Source: Microcoleus sp. AS-A8
GTDB lineage: Bacteria > Cyanobacteriota > Cyanobacteriia > Cyanobacteriales > Coleofasciculaceae
Direction of reading: 5' to 3'
Assembly: GCA_039962225.1 (NCBI GenBank)
Contig: JAMPKV010000022.1
Coordinates: forward strand, 1-64,000
DNA: 64,000 nt
The notes under the pieces were generated by a model that was not told where the DNA came from, ran no database searches, and was given only the letters and a program-made list of their open reading frames with translations. How positions within the stretch are numbered: position 1 is the stretch's first letter; the number at the start of each line of letters is the position of its first letter. Both the position numbers and the translations under genes were made by a program. Shown in pieces: positions 18,049 to 26,704 of the stretch.

Positions 18049-18969
18049 TCAGCTCCGTTGTTTAAGAAACGCTTCAAACGTCTCCCGATCAGGTAGGGAA
18101 GGTTGCGCCCCCGCTTTCGTTGCTGAAAGTGCCCCAGCTGCTGCTCCCCACACCACCGCTTCTCGCAACAAACGCCCTTGAGCCAAAGCGACTGCTAGAG
18201 CACCATTGAAGGCATCACCCGCCGCAACCGTATCAACCGCTTGGACGGAGAACGCCGGGACGAAGAACGTTTCCTCTGCCGTCGCACAGAAGACACCGCG
18301 ATCGCCTAATTTCACAATTACCGTACTGACACCTCGTTGTTGTAACTCAGCCGACGCCTGACGCGCTGCCTCTTGTCCATCTACAGGAAAACCGACTAAC
18401 TGAGACGCTTCCAACTGATTGGGAGTAATAATATCGATCAGTGGGTAAAGGTCATCTGGAATATCTTGAGCCGGTGCTGGGTCAAGAATCACGGGTACTC
18501 CTGCCGAGTGTGCTGCTTGCGCTGCTAACTGTACGGTTGCCATCGGAATCTCCAACTGCATCAGCAAAGCGGCTGCCCCTGGCAATCGGCTACGGAGGCG
18601 TTCCACGTCAGTTTCATTCAGCCGTCCATTGGCACCCCCAATAATGATGATGTTGTTTTCTCCGGCATCATCCACCGTAATCACAGCAACGCCAGAACTC
18701 GTTGTCTCGTCTACCAATACGCCATCCGTCTGAACACCTGCGGCTTGTAAATGACGCAGCAGTTGACGCCCAAAATCATCATTTCCTAAACGTCCCACCA
18801 TTTGAGTGGAGATACCCAGCCGCGCTGCTGCAACAGCTTGATTTGCTCCTTTTCCGCCCCCGGCTGTAAAAAATTCATACCCTATAAGTGTTTCTCCGGC
18901 AACGGGTAACCGAGGGGTCTTGGTGACTAAATCCATGTTAATGCTGCCGAAGACAATGATTGATTGCAT
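18049..18969 (-). CDS. rbsK: Ribokinase (PfkB family)
   Basis: This cytoplasmic sugar kinase phosphorylates D-ribose at O5 using ATP, feeding the pentose phosphate pathway and nucleotide synthesis. The 306-residue sequence has the PfkB signature 1 region GGGKGANQAVAAARLG (about residues 37-52) and signature 2 DTVAAGDAFNGALA (about 252-265), with the catalytic Asp in GDAFNG. It also has the N-terminal FGSINMDLV typical of ribokinase rather than fructokinase. It is a single gene without rbsD or a ribose transporter nearby. PadR regulator transcription ends 98 bases upstream with its own terminator, so rbsK probably uses its own promoter. Confidence 0.94.
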   Translation of the reverse strand: MQSIIVFGSINMDLVTKTPRLPVAGETLIGYEFFTAGGGKGANQAVAAARLGISTQMVGRLGNDDFGRQLLRHLQAAGVQTDGVLVDETTSSGVAVITVDDAGENNIIIIGGANGRLNETDVERLRSRLPGAAALLMQLEIPMATVQLAAQAAHSAGVPVILDPAPAQDIPDDLYPLIDIITPNQLEASQLVGFPVDGQEAARQASAELQQRGVSTVIVKLGDRGVFCATAEETFFVPAFSVQAVDTVAAGDAFNGALAVALAQGRLLREAVVWGAAAGALSATKAGAQPSLPDRETFEAFLKQRS

Positions 18970-19020
18970 GTGAAGTATGAAGTATGAAAACTCATACGGC
19001 TAGGTTAAATACCTTGAATC

Positions 19021-19060
19021 AAAAAAGGATAAATTGAGTCAAATGACATCCTTTATCCTT
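19021..19060 (-). terminator. Rho-independent terminator of the PadR gene
   Basis: On the minus strand AAGGATAAA (19060-19052) pairs with TTTATCCTT (19033-19025) and is followed by a run of T. It lies just after the PadR stop. Confidence 0.8.
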
Positions 19061-19066
19061 CAGGCT

Positions 19067-19603
19067 TTAGTCTTGTTTCAGCAGTTCAATAGCTTCGTCA
19101 CACCAAGTAATCCAATCCATCTCGTAACCAATGCCTTTGCGGAGAGTTAGATAATGAAACTTGTTAGTTTGGGAGAGGGATTGAGGATTTTGAAAGACTC
19201 TTTGTTCTATATCTTGGTAAGTCTTTAATCGTTCCTGGTGAAGTTGGCGATGACGCTCTAATTCAGCCAAAATCGTTTCTTTAGGAGCCAGATAGCCAGC
19301 AAAGATTTTAACCAATAAATCGTCTTTGATGGGAGTCGGTTCGCCCGGTTGAACCATCCACTCAATCAACTGTTGCTTTCCGAGTTCTGTAACGCTGTAG
19401 AGCTTTTTATCGGGGCGGTTTTCTTGAGCAATGACCTCTGCACTAATCCAGCCTTGCTCTTCGAGTTTGGTGAGTTCCCGATAAATTTGCTGGTGGGTGG
19501 CTTTCCAAAAAAAACCGACTGAAGACTCAAATCGCTTTCCCAGGTCATAGCCACTCGCGGAACATTCAATCAGGGATACCAAAATCGCGTGCGCGATCGC
19601 CAT
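19067..19603 (-). CDS. PadR family transcriptional regulator
   Basis: This 178-residue protein has an N-terminal winged helix of PadR type (residues about 1-85: ILVSLIECSASGYDLGKRFESSVGFFW, THQQIYRELTKLEEQGWI) and a C-terminal helical Vir_Tr_PadR dimerisation region. PadR proteins repress genes for phenolic-acid or multidrug stress responses, often their neighbours, but the target here is not evident. A terminator separates it from rbsK downstream, and upstream lies a tandem repeat and the DRTGG gene. The family call is secure; the ligand and regulon are unknown. Confidence 0.92.
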   Translation of the reverse strand: MAIAHAILVSLIECSASGYDLGKRFESSVGFFWKATHQQIYRELTKLEEQGWISAEVIAQENRPDKKLYSVTELGKQQLIEWMVQPGEPTPIKDDLLVKIFAGYLAPKETILAELERHRQLHQERLKTYQDIEQRVFQNPQSLSQTNKFHYLTLRKGIGYEMDWITWCDEAIELLKQD

Positions 19604-19698
19604 AATTCCTAATTACTCGACAATGCAACTTTTTGAGTATACCTGTTGCCTTTTGGAAATTGGGAATTGGGAATAGGTAATCGGTAAGCGGCTTTTAC

Positions 19699-19735
19699 TT
19701 CCATTACCCATTACCCATTACCCATTACCCATTCT
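19699..19735. repeat. Tandem 7-bp repeat (CATTACC)n
   Basis: About five consecutive CATTACC units, partly degenerate at both ends, lie immediately before the DRTGG gene end. A shorter run of the same motif occurs near 7618-7641. Confidence 0.85.
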
Positions 19736-20830
19736 CTATGAATGTGCTGACACGATGGTTTCTAAACCCAACTGACTCATCAGGCGATTGATGTCAAAGT
19801 ACTGATCCATCAGTTGTTGAATGCACTGTACTTTGATGGGTTCGTGGAGGCGTACCTGACCAAAGGCACAGTCAATAATTTCCACCGTGGTGAGCGTATC
19901 TAGGTCAACCGACAAAACAGGGATTTCTAACTCTTCGGCCCGGTTGAGGATAAAGGGTTGGGGTGGCATGTGACCCGTGAGGATGAGGCATTGGGTCGAA
20001 GTTTCGAGCGCTGCCATCTGAATGTCTGCGCGATCGCCTCCTGTTACCACTGCCATATTATTTCGCTTGCGGAAATACCCTAGAGCTGCATTAACATTCA
20101 TGGCTCCAATTGTCAAGCTCTCAACCAGCAAATCCAAGCGATCAGAACGACAAAGTACTTCCGCTTGCAACTGATGTACCAATTCCCGAACGCTGACACT
20201 ACGTAATAGTGGACTTCTGGGTAACATTGCCAAAACTGGAATCCCCTGGCGTTCTAGAAACGGTCGCACGGTTGATTGAGCCATCGACAGTTCGTCGGCG
20301 GGAATATCGTTAATCACAACTCCCAGCAAATGCTTACCTAGGCGTTCTTTAGCCGACAATAGAGTCTCTACGATCAAAACCGAATGAAACCGAGCCACTA
20401 GCAAGACACAAGCGTCAATTTCTTGAGCCACTTCCAGGAGGGATAGATCAAACAAACTCCCCTCACTCAGAGTTCCTGGCCCCTCCAACACCATTAAATC
20501 GCCGCTTGGTTCTTGGATATACTGTTTTAGAGATTGACGATAATTAGTTGAGTCCTCTCCCCGCAGGCGTTTTTCAATGCTCTGGGCGTCCAAAGAGAGT
20601 AGGGAGGAATATACCCGCTTTGGGGGCAAATTGAGTACTTGTGGGATAAACCGGAGATCTTCTTCCATTCCATTCGGGCAACTATCTTTCAGACAGGTTC
20701 CTAGTGGTTTTCCATAGGCGATCTCTAGCCCTTTTTGTTTCAGCTGATGGGCAACGCCCAAAATTGTCGCTGACTTACCGCAGTAAGCCTCTGTTGACCC
20801 AACCAGCAGATATTTAGCGGATTTTGCCAC
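19736..20830 (-). CDS. BioD-like / DRTGG-domain protein (phosphotransacetylase N-domain family)
   Basis: This 364-residue cytoplasmic protein has a BioD/CobQ-like P-loop domain (GSTEAYCGKSA, residues about 12-22) through about residue 200, then a DRTGG domain (VVTGGDRADIQ near residue 260). It resembles the N-terminal regulatory part of large phosphotransacetylases but lacks the catalytic Pta domain. Cyanobacteria carry stand-alone versions of unclear function. It is transcribed directly after the EbsA-like gene (35 bp apart, same strand), a probable operon. A nucleotide-binding regulatory role is inferred. Confidence 0.82.
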   Translation of the reverse strand: MAKSAKYLLVGSTEAYCGKSATILGVAHQLKQKGLEIAYGKPLGTCLKDSCPNGMEEDLRFIPQVLNLPPKRVYSSLLSLDAQSIEKRLRGEDSTNYRQSLKQYIQEPSGDLMVLEGPGTLSEGSLFDLSLLEVAQEIDACVLLVARFHSVLIVETLLSAKERLGKHLLGVVINDIPADELSMAQSTVRPFLERQGIPVLAMLPRSPLLRSVSVRELVHQLQAEVLCRSDRLDLLVESLTIGAMNVNAALGYFRKRNNMAVVTGGDRADIQMAALETSTQCLILTGHMPPQPFILNRAEELEIPVLSVDLDTLTTVEIIDCAFGQVRLHEPIKVQCIQQLMDQYFDINRLMSQLGLETIVSAHS

Positions 20831-20865
20831 CCCTTTTTTCTCTCCTAATTAGTTTCAAGTTGTGC

Positions 20866-21240
20866 TTACTCGTCAATGCGTAGCAGCTTGCGATAGAATG
20901 CCTGAGAAAAATCGGACATACGCGCTCGCTTGAAATTCATAATTACTTCAATTAAGTAATTGATAAACTCAGAATTTGCCATAGTTACTTCGTAACTGAG
21001 GTCGGCGTTGCCATCAAACTGTAATCGGCAGCGCGTCAGTTCCGAAGGAAGCTTGGAGACGAACCAGGTAGCCACAAAGGGAATGCTATCACCACCTTCT
21101 ATCCGGCGCTGGCCTTCGAGGGAACCCTGTTGATACAGGCTAATGGCTAAAGGTAAGACGTTGCGCTTGGCACCCTGGTAGTAGGGCATGTAAACACCAA
21201 CGGCCGCTTTGTCGGCAGGCTGAAGTTTTTCGATGGACAT
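20866..21240 (-). CDS. EbsA-like protein (type IV pilus/biofilm control), tentative
   Basis: This 124-residue soluble protein contains VYMPYYQGAKRNVLPLAISLYQQGSLEGQRRIEGGDSIPFVATWF (region about residues 16-61; family landmarks YYQG, LPLAISLY and EGGDSIPF). That resembles, from memory, the cyanobacterial EbsA family, known from Synechococcus elongatus as essential for biofilm self-suppression and linked to type IV pili. It has no membrane span. It is first in a likely two-gene operon with the DRTGG protein. The family name is a recollection rather than a computed match, so the gene symbol is left blank. Confidence 0.55.
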   Translation of the reverse strand: MSIEKLQPADKAAVGVYMPYYQGAKRNVLPLAISLYQQGSLEGQRRIEGGDSIPFVATWFVSKLPSELTRCRLQFDGNADLSYEVTMANSEFINYLIEVIMNFKRARMSDFSQAFYRKLLRIDE

Positions 21241-22044
21241 ACGCGAATCTTTTCTTTATAAACATCCGTTAAGGAGAGCGTGCTGGATGCTCACTGACCG
21301 TCAAGCCTAGTGAGAGAACACGGATTAGGCAAAGGGCATTATTGCAGGAAAATTACTCATTTTGGTAATTGTCTGTTTTCTCGCCTAAAGGTAATATTCT
21401 CATTTAAGCATTTGGCCTGGATAGAATCCTGTAGGATCGAGTTTAGCTCTAATCGAGTTGGCTTGGAGATGAGTTCTCAGGGAAGCGATCGCGCAAGAGC
21501 TAAACAACACAAAATTTATCCATCGAGCATCAAATGTCATATTTGGCGTAGCTTAAAAAGTCAGGACTTAGGCAAAGACAGTAAATATAGAGTAAGCTCA
21601 AACAAGCTGCACGCGACTAGACGCATGTTTGACTGCCTCAATTCTTGCAAGGCCGGGGTAATCAGGCCAGTCTAACTCCTAGTCAATGCCCAAGCGATTA
21701 AAACCGATGCCAACTTACTCACTTGCAGTACCGTAGGCGATCGCGGTTAACTCAGCTTTCCCCAAATTTATCAACAAACCTTGACTTAATGACTTCTAGA
21801 AGGCTGTATGAAACTTGCTGCCTCATTCGAGTCATGGTTACTTTTCTAGGACAGATGGCTAAAAAAGTAAGCCTTTAATCTTAACAATTAATTCAATTTA
21901 TTCTATAAAGTTTAGATTTTCTTCAACTTAGGTCAAAATTCTCAGCGAATTGGCGTAAAGGATTCCAGCCATGTTGCTGAAGTAATAAACTTTAGAAACG
22001 AAGAAAATCTGAGCAGATTACAGATTATTTTTTGAGAAGGGATT
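21241..22044. other. Intergenic region, 804 bases
   Basis: Divergent region between the EbsA-like gene and the 122-residue gene. An open frame at 21310-21675 plus has no recognisable product or translation signals and is not called. One GCGATCGC lies near 21485. From about 21860 to 21930 the sequence is very AT-rich and may hold a promoter. Confidence 0.55.
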
Positions 22045-22413
22045 ATGAGTCGTCTACTAGCTCCAACCAAAGATCTACGTCAAGACAGAGATTTAGATAT
22101 ATCTACTCGTGACGTAGTTTCTCCTTGGAGAAATCCAATCCCACTGGGGGAGGATGAAACAACTCCGGTTGTAGTCTTCTTTTATAGCAACAGATGGATT
22201 CCCATGAAATGTTTCTCCTTGGCTGAGGCTATTGCCCTTTACCATAAAGCATTAGATTTAGGCAAGGAAATCATTGTATATCCTCCTCATTTTGATCCCT
22301 ATACACGAAGATGTACCGCTCCCCCTTGTGAAGAGGGCGTCGAGGCAGAGGCGAGTACTTTCGCTCCATTCGTCACGCCTCACAACGAATTTGGAGCCAT
22401 GTCTTTCCAGTGA
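22045..22413 (+). CDS. Conserved hypothetical protein, 122 residues
   Basis: I do not recognise the family. The ATG has a good GAGAAGG Shine-Dalgarno at about 5-11 bases upstream, supporting translation. The first 35 residues are polar and charged. The middle (VVVFFYSNRWIPMKCFSLAEAIALYHKALDLGKEIIVYPP) looks like a small alpha/beta fold, with a beta strand, a helix and a second strand. The tail is low-complexity and contains two close cysteines (RRCTAPPCEE). No signal peptide or membrane span is present. The gene stands alone between an 800-base gap and the receiver-domain gene, which is convergent. Confidence 0.65.
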   Translation: MSRLLAPTKDLRQDRDLDISTRDVVSPWRNPIPLGEDETTPVVVFFYSNRWIPMKCFSLAEAIALYHKALDLGKEIIVYPPHFDPYTRRCTAPPCEEGVEAEASTFAPFVTPHNEFGAMSFQ

Positions 22414-22540
22414 ACATTCCTTGGGTGTTGCCAGTGGCTTTCGTGGCATCACCTGGATCACACCCCAATGTTTGCCTGAACTTAATCATGGGCGTTGATG
22501 TATCATCCGCCTATGCGAACCCCAACCCCCTGTAAGCGGA

Positions 22541-22930
22541 TCAAGATTCAAGTGCTTTAGCTATGGCTTGTAGAAGTTGCTCAGAGGAATACGGTTTCGT
22601 CAGATACCGTTCTGTGTCTAGCTGTAACTCCTGAATCATGTCAGCTTGAGGTGATTCAGCGCTAAGAAAGAGAAACGGAATTGTTGCAGTAATAGGATGA
22701 GTACGCAACTCTCTCAACACCTCATATCCACTCACTCCTGGCATTCTGACATTACACACAATTAACTCGGGCATAACCTCTCTAGCTAGTTTGACTCCGA
22801 TCAGACCATCCTCAGCGCCCATAGCTAGAAATCCGTTGTCATGGAGTAGATTGAGCAGGGCTAAACGTATAATCCCTTCGTTCTCAATGACCAATATCTT
22901 CTTGGCTGTTTCTTGAGAATCAGTCATCAT
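22541..22930 (-). CDS. Stand-alone receiver (CheY-like) protein lacking the phospho-acceptor Asp
   Basis: This 129-residue single REC domain has a conserved fold (ILVIENEGIIRLALLNLL, VRMPGVSGYEVL, LFLSAES, YLTKPYSSEQLL) but altered chemistry. The phospho-acceptor Asp is Asn60 (VCNVRMPG), and the acidic pair normally DD is Glu16-Asn17. Ser90 and Lys112 of the switch are kept. The Asn codon AAT is one base from GAT. It is therefore probably a pseudo-receiver that signals without Asp phosphorylation, or a recent loss of function. No kinase is adjacent. It lies convergent with the 122-residue gene and divergent from aspA. Confidence 0.88.
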   Translation of the reverse strand: MMTDSQETAKKILVIENEGIIRLALLNLLHDNGFLAMGAEDGLIGVKLAREVMPELIVCNVRMPGVSGYEVLRELRTHPITATIPFLFLSAESPQADMIQELQLDTERYLTKPYSSEQLLQAIAKALES

Positions 22931-23175
22931 CGTTGGTTACCCCTCTAGCGCCCTGCGCGTGTGATTTATACTAAGTTGCGTTCCAACGGGTAATCTAGGA
23001 TTAGCAGAAGGAAAAAATAGTTTACCCTTTTTACTTTTTCCTTCAATCCCCCAAATTTACTTGTGGGGCTTGTGACAAAAGATATCCGTGTATTAGGCAC
23101 GTTACGCTAAGAAGCTGGGGAACTACCGCTTCCCCCGAACCCTCACTGTTTTGTTAAGACCAACCGCAACCGAAT

Positions 23176-24594
23176 ATGAGTGAAACAACAGGCGCAGCTT
23201 ACCGTATAGAAAAAGATTCAATGGGAGAACGGCAAATCCCCGTTGAGGCTTATTACGGGATTCAAACGCTACGGGCAATGGAAAATTTTCCCATTAGTGG
23301 CATTAAGCCATTGCCCACGTATGTAGATGCTTGCGTGCTGATCAAAAAAGCCACGGCGATCGCTAATGGTGAACTCGGTTGTATTTCCCAAGAACTCAGC
23401 CACGCGATTGTCCAAGCAGCGGATGAAATTCTCCAAGGTAAATTCCGCGATCAATTTGTGGTGGATGTCTATCAAGCTGGGGCGGGGACTTCCCACCACA
23501 TGAATATCAATGAAGTGCTAGCCAATCGTGCGCTGGAACTTCTGGGAGAAGAGAAGGGCAACTACAAGCGCGTCAGCCCTAACGACCATGTTAACTATGG
23601 TCAGTCCACCAATGATGTGATTCCGACCGCCATTCGCATCGGTGGTTTATTAGCCTTGGAACATAGCTTGTACCCCGCTTTATCCGATGCGGTTACCGCC
23701 TTGGATAATAAGGCAGATGAATTTCAGGATATTGTGAAATCGGGCAGAACCCACATGCAAGATGCTGTGCCCGTGCGATTGGGGGAAAGTTTTCGGGCTT
23801 GGGCACAAATCCTCTCCGAACATATGAATCGGATTGAAAGAGCCTCTGAAGATTTAATGGTACTGGGTTTGGGAGGAAGTGCCGCAGGAACGGGTTTAAA
23901 CACTCATCCCCAGTATCGGCAGCGAGTCGCCCAAATTCTCTCTGAGTTGATCGATAAACCCCTGCGAACCACCCCGCACCTGATGGCGGCGATGCAGAGT
24001 ATGGCACCCTTTGTCAGTGTTTCGGGTAGTTTACGCAACTTGGCACAAGATTGTGTGAAAATTTCTCATGACTTGCGGCTGATGGATTCGGGGCCAAAAA
24101 CGGGTTTGAAAGAAATACAGTTGCCGCCCGTGCAACCCGGTTCATCGATTATGCCAGGTAAGTATAATCCGGTGATGGCAGAAATGACCTCAATGGTTTG
24201 CTTTCAGGTGATGGGCTACGATAGTGCGATCGCGCTGGCGGCTCAAGCGGGACAATTAGAACTGAATGTGATGATGCCGCTGATTGCTTACAACCTGATT
24301 CACAGCATCGAAATTTTGGGGAACACCCTCTCGGCTTTGACGAAACGGGGAATTGAGGGAATCCAGGTGAATCGCGATCGCTGTTTAGCCTATGCAGAAG
24401 GTAGCCTCGCCCTCGTTACTGCCTTAAATCCTCATATCGGTTATCTCAACGCGGCGGCTGTAGCTAAGGAATCTCTAGAAACCGGCAAATCTTTGCGGCA
24501 AATTGTTCTGGAACGAGAACTGATGAATCCTGACGAGTTAGCGCAAGTGTTAAACCTAGAGGAAATGAGCGCTTTGCCCCAATCTGAAGGCTGA
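23176..24594 (+). CDS. aspA: Aspartate ammonia-lyase
   Basis: This enzyme of the fumarase/aspartase superfamily deaminates L-aspartate reversibly to fumarate and ammonia. The 472-residue protein has the three superfamily regions: GAGTSHHMNINEV (about 102-114), SGRTHMQDAVP (189-199) and the signature catalytic loop GSSIMPGKYNP (322-332) with its catalytic Ser. Length and the N-terminal RIEKDSMGERQIPVEAYYGIQTLRA block fit aspartase better than class II fumarase, although the reaction cannot be proven from sequence. It stands alone and is convergent with the ABC ATPase gene. Confidence 0.9.
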   Translation: MSETTGAAYRIEKDSMGERQIPVEAYYGIQTLRAMENFPISGIKPLPTYVDACVLIKKATAIANGELGCISQELSHAIVQAADEILQGKFRDQFVVDVYQAGAGTSHHMNINEVLANRALELLGEEKGNYKRVSPNDHVNYGQSTNDVIPTAIRIGGLLALEHSLYPALSDAVTALDNKADEFQDIVKSGRTHMQDAVPVRLGESFRAWAQILSEHMNRIERASEDLMVLGLGGSAAGTGLNTHPQYRQRVAQILSELIDKPLRTTPHLMAAMQSMAPFVSVSGSLRNLAQDCVKISHDLRLMDSGPKTGLKEIQLPPVQPGSSIMPGKYNPVMAEMTSMVCFQVMGYDSAIALAAQAGQLELNVMMPLIAYNLIHSIEILGNTLSALTKRGIEGIQVNRDRCLAYAEGSLALVTALNPHIGYLNAAAVAKESLETGKSLRQIVLERELMNPDELAQVLNLEEMSALPQSEG

Positions 24595-24663
24595 TTGATG
24601 CTCTCAGCCCTCGTCTAAATCGAAAGCTCTTCCAACTGTTGAACAAGACTATATCTCAATCGC

Positions 24664-26460
24664 TCAACGCAATTGTCTAGCTTGAATATCTTCTAGATTG
24701 CTATCAGGAATTGCTGCAATAAGCTGACGTGTATAGTCTCGTTGGGGGTTGTTGTAAATAGAATCAGCCGTGCCAATTTCTTCAATCCGCCCTTGATTCA
24801 TCACCATAATGCGATCGCTGACAAACTTGACCACACTCAAATCGTGGGAAATAAAGATGTAAGTCAAGCCAAAATCTTGTTGCAAATCTTTCAGGAGATT
24901 GAGTACCTGTGCTTGAACTGAGACATCCAGGGCTGAAACTGACTCATCACAAACAATAAATCGCGGTTCACAAGCTAAGGTTCGCGCAATACAAATTCGC
25001 TGTCTTTGACCCCCAGAAAATTCATGGGGCATTCGATTGAAAGCGCTGCCATCCAGTCCAACCCGTTCTAACAAGTTGAGCGCTTTTTGTCGGCGTTCCT
25101 GTTGCGAATGACCGAGGCGATGAATTTCCATCGGTTCCATCAAAGCTTTGCCAATACTCTGCCTTGCATCTAAGGAACCATAGGGATTTTGGAAGACAAT
25201 TTGCATATAGCGGCGCAGGCGGCGCAGTGTTTTAGCATCCAGTTCTAGAACCGAATCACCATCAAAAATAATCTCGCCGGAAGTGGGTTCAATCAAGCGT
25301 AAAAGGCAGCGACTCAAGGTCGTTTTGCCGCAACCCGATTCTCCCACTAAGCCTAATGTTTCACCTGGATAGACCTCAAAACTAACATCATCAACGGCTT
25401 TGAATCCTGTTTTCTTGCCAAAGAAATTCGTTCCGACTGAAAATTCTTTCGTTAAGTGACGCACAGAGAGTAAAGGTTGCTGTTGTTGCAAATTCTGATA
25501 GCGGTTTTTAACCTCCCCATCACTGACTTCAGCTAACAACAAGTTTCTTTCTTCTAAACTATGGGTTTTAGCGCGAATTTCAATTTCACCCTCCGCATTC
25601 GTTGTAACTTCCATAAAATCACTCACCGTTGGCAAGCGTTTTAACTGCTTTTCCGGGCGAGGACGACAGTTGAGTAATCCTTGAGTGTAGGGGTGTTGAG
25701 GATTAGCAAATAGGTGATAAACGCTGGCTGTTTCTACCGCCTGACCCCGATACATAACCACCACACGATCAGCAATTTCTGCAATGACTCCCATGTCGTG
25801 GGTAATGAAGAGAATGGACATGCCTCTAGCGTCGCGCAGTTCTCGCAGCAATTGTAAAATCGTCGCCTGAATGGTGACATCTAACGCGGTTGTGGGTTCA
25901 TCGGCAATTAGGATGGCGGGGTTGCCACTTAATGCGATCGCAATCATCACCCGTTGCTGTTGACCCCCTGAAAGTTGGTGAGGATAGCGGTTCATCATGC
26001 CTCTGGCGTCGGGTAATTTGACTTCATCAAAAAGTGCGATCGCTCTTCGATAAGCATCCTTGCGAGAAACCTGATGATGTAACAAAATCGCTTCCACCAC
26101 CTGTTCGCCACAGGTGTAAACCGGGTTTAGGGAAGTCAGGGGTTCTTGAAACACCATCGAAATTAACCCACCCCGATAAATCCGTCTTTGGTGAGTCGGA
26201 AGTGCTAATAGATTGATGGGATTGGTATTCGCCGTATTGGGGTTATGAAATAAAATTTCCCCAGTCACTTTAGCGGTGGGGGATAACAGTCCAATAACGG
26301 CTAGCGATGTTACGGATTTCCCGGAACCTGACTCACCGACAATTCCTAAGGTTTCTCCGGCGGTAAGGGTGAAAGAGACATTTTGGACGGCGGGTACTCG
26401 CTTTTTTTGGGTGGGAAACTCGATGGATAGATGACGAACATCGAGGATGGGATGGGACAT
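24664..26460 (-). CDS. Fused two-domain ABC ATPase, oligopeptide/dipeptide type
   Basis: This protein carries two complete ATPase domains of DppD/DppF type in tandem, as in YejF or GsiA. The first has Walker A GESGSGKS, signature LSGGQQQR and Walker [13 protein letters not shown]. The second has [16 protein letters not shown] and [12 protein letters not shown]. It powers import of peptides or similar solutes when joined with permeases and a binding protein, none of which is adjacent. The frame extends upstream to 26514, but the Met at 26460 ([16 protein letters not shown]) gives the normal domain start. The extra 18 residues come from a CACAGAG repeat. The family is certain; the substrate is not. 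Confidence 0.9.
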   Translation of the reverse strand: MSHPILDVRHLSIEFPTQKKRVPAVQNVSFTLTAGETLGIVGESGSGKSVTSLAVIGLLSPTAKVTGEILFHNPNTANTNPINLLALPTHQRRIYRGGLISMVFQEPLTSLNPVYTCGEQVVEAILLHHQVSRKDAYRRAIALFDEVKLPDARGMMNRYPHQLSGGQQQRVMIAIALSGNPAILIADEPTTALDVTIQATILQLLRELRDARGMSILFITHDMGVIAEIADRVVVMYRGQAVETASVYHLFANPQHPYTQGLLNCRPRPEKQLKRLPTVSDFMEVTTNAEGEIEIRAKTHSLEERNLLLAEVSDGEVKNRYQNLQQQQPLLSVRHLTKEFSVGTNFFGKKTGFKAVDDVSFEVYPGETLGLVGESGCGKTTLSRCLLRLIEPTSGEIIFDGDSVLELDAKTLRRLRRYMQIVFQNPYGSLDARQSIGKALMEPMEIHRLGHSQQERRQKALNLLERVGLDGSAFNRMPHEFSGGQRQRICIARTLACEPRFIVCDESVSALDVSVQAQVLNLLKDLQQDFGLTYIFISHDLSVVKFVSDRIMVMNQGRIEEIGTADSIYNNPQRDYTRQLIAAIPDSNLEDIQARQLR

Positions 26461-26471
26461 AGTTTTTTTAT

Positions 26472-26500
26472 AAACCACAGAGGGCACAGAGGGCATAGAG
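26472..26500. repeat. Short CACAGAG-type dispersed repeat, copy 3
   Basis: AAACCACAGAGGGCACAGAG; it resembles 1107-1133 and 11254-11280. It sits directly upstream of the ABC ATPase start on the minus strand. Confidence 0.55.
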
Positions 26501-26581
26501 GTAAACCCAATCATATTTATCGAGTGTCTCTAAAACGCACTTCTACTAACTTCCTAAATACTTGCTACATGATGTTGTTCT

Positions 26582-26644
26582 GACTCCCCCCTTACTAAGC
26601 CGAGCGACCGGAGCCGAAGGTGAGGATGAGGAGGTTGGGGGGTC
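26582..26644. repeat. Imperfect inverted repeat, C-run/G-run arms
   Basis: GACTCCCCCC (26582-26591) and GGGGGGTC (26637-26644) can pair imperfectly around a 45-base centre. It lies between the phosphodiester glycosidase stop and the ABC gene, both on the minus strand. Related C-rich/G-rich intergenic sequences occur near 17983, 29428 and 32881. It may be a dispersed element rather than a terminator. Confidence 0.4.
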
Positions 26645-26704
26645 AATGTTTAGCACTATTTTATGAACTTGGTATTATCCCGAAATACTTTAATGAGCAA
26701 GTCT

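Noticed and set aside
19699-19735. CRISPR-like tandem repeat
   Set aside because: Units are 7 bp with no spacers; a simple tandem repeat, as at 54161-54190.
21310-21675. Plus-strand open frame of 121 codons
   Set aside because: No start signals, unusual residue composition (many Cys/Arg/Ser) and no similarity to known proteins. Treated as non-coding.
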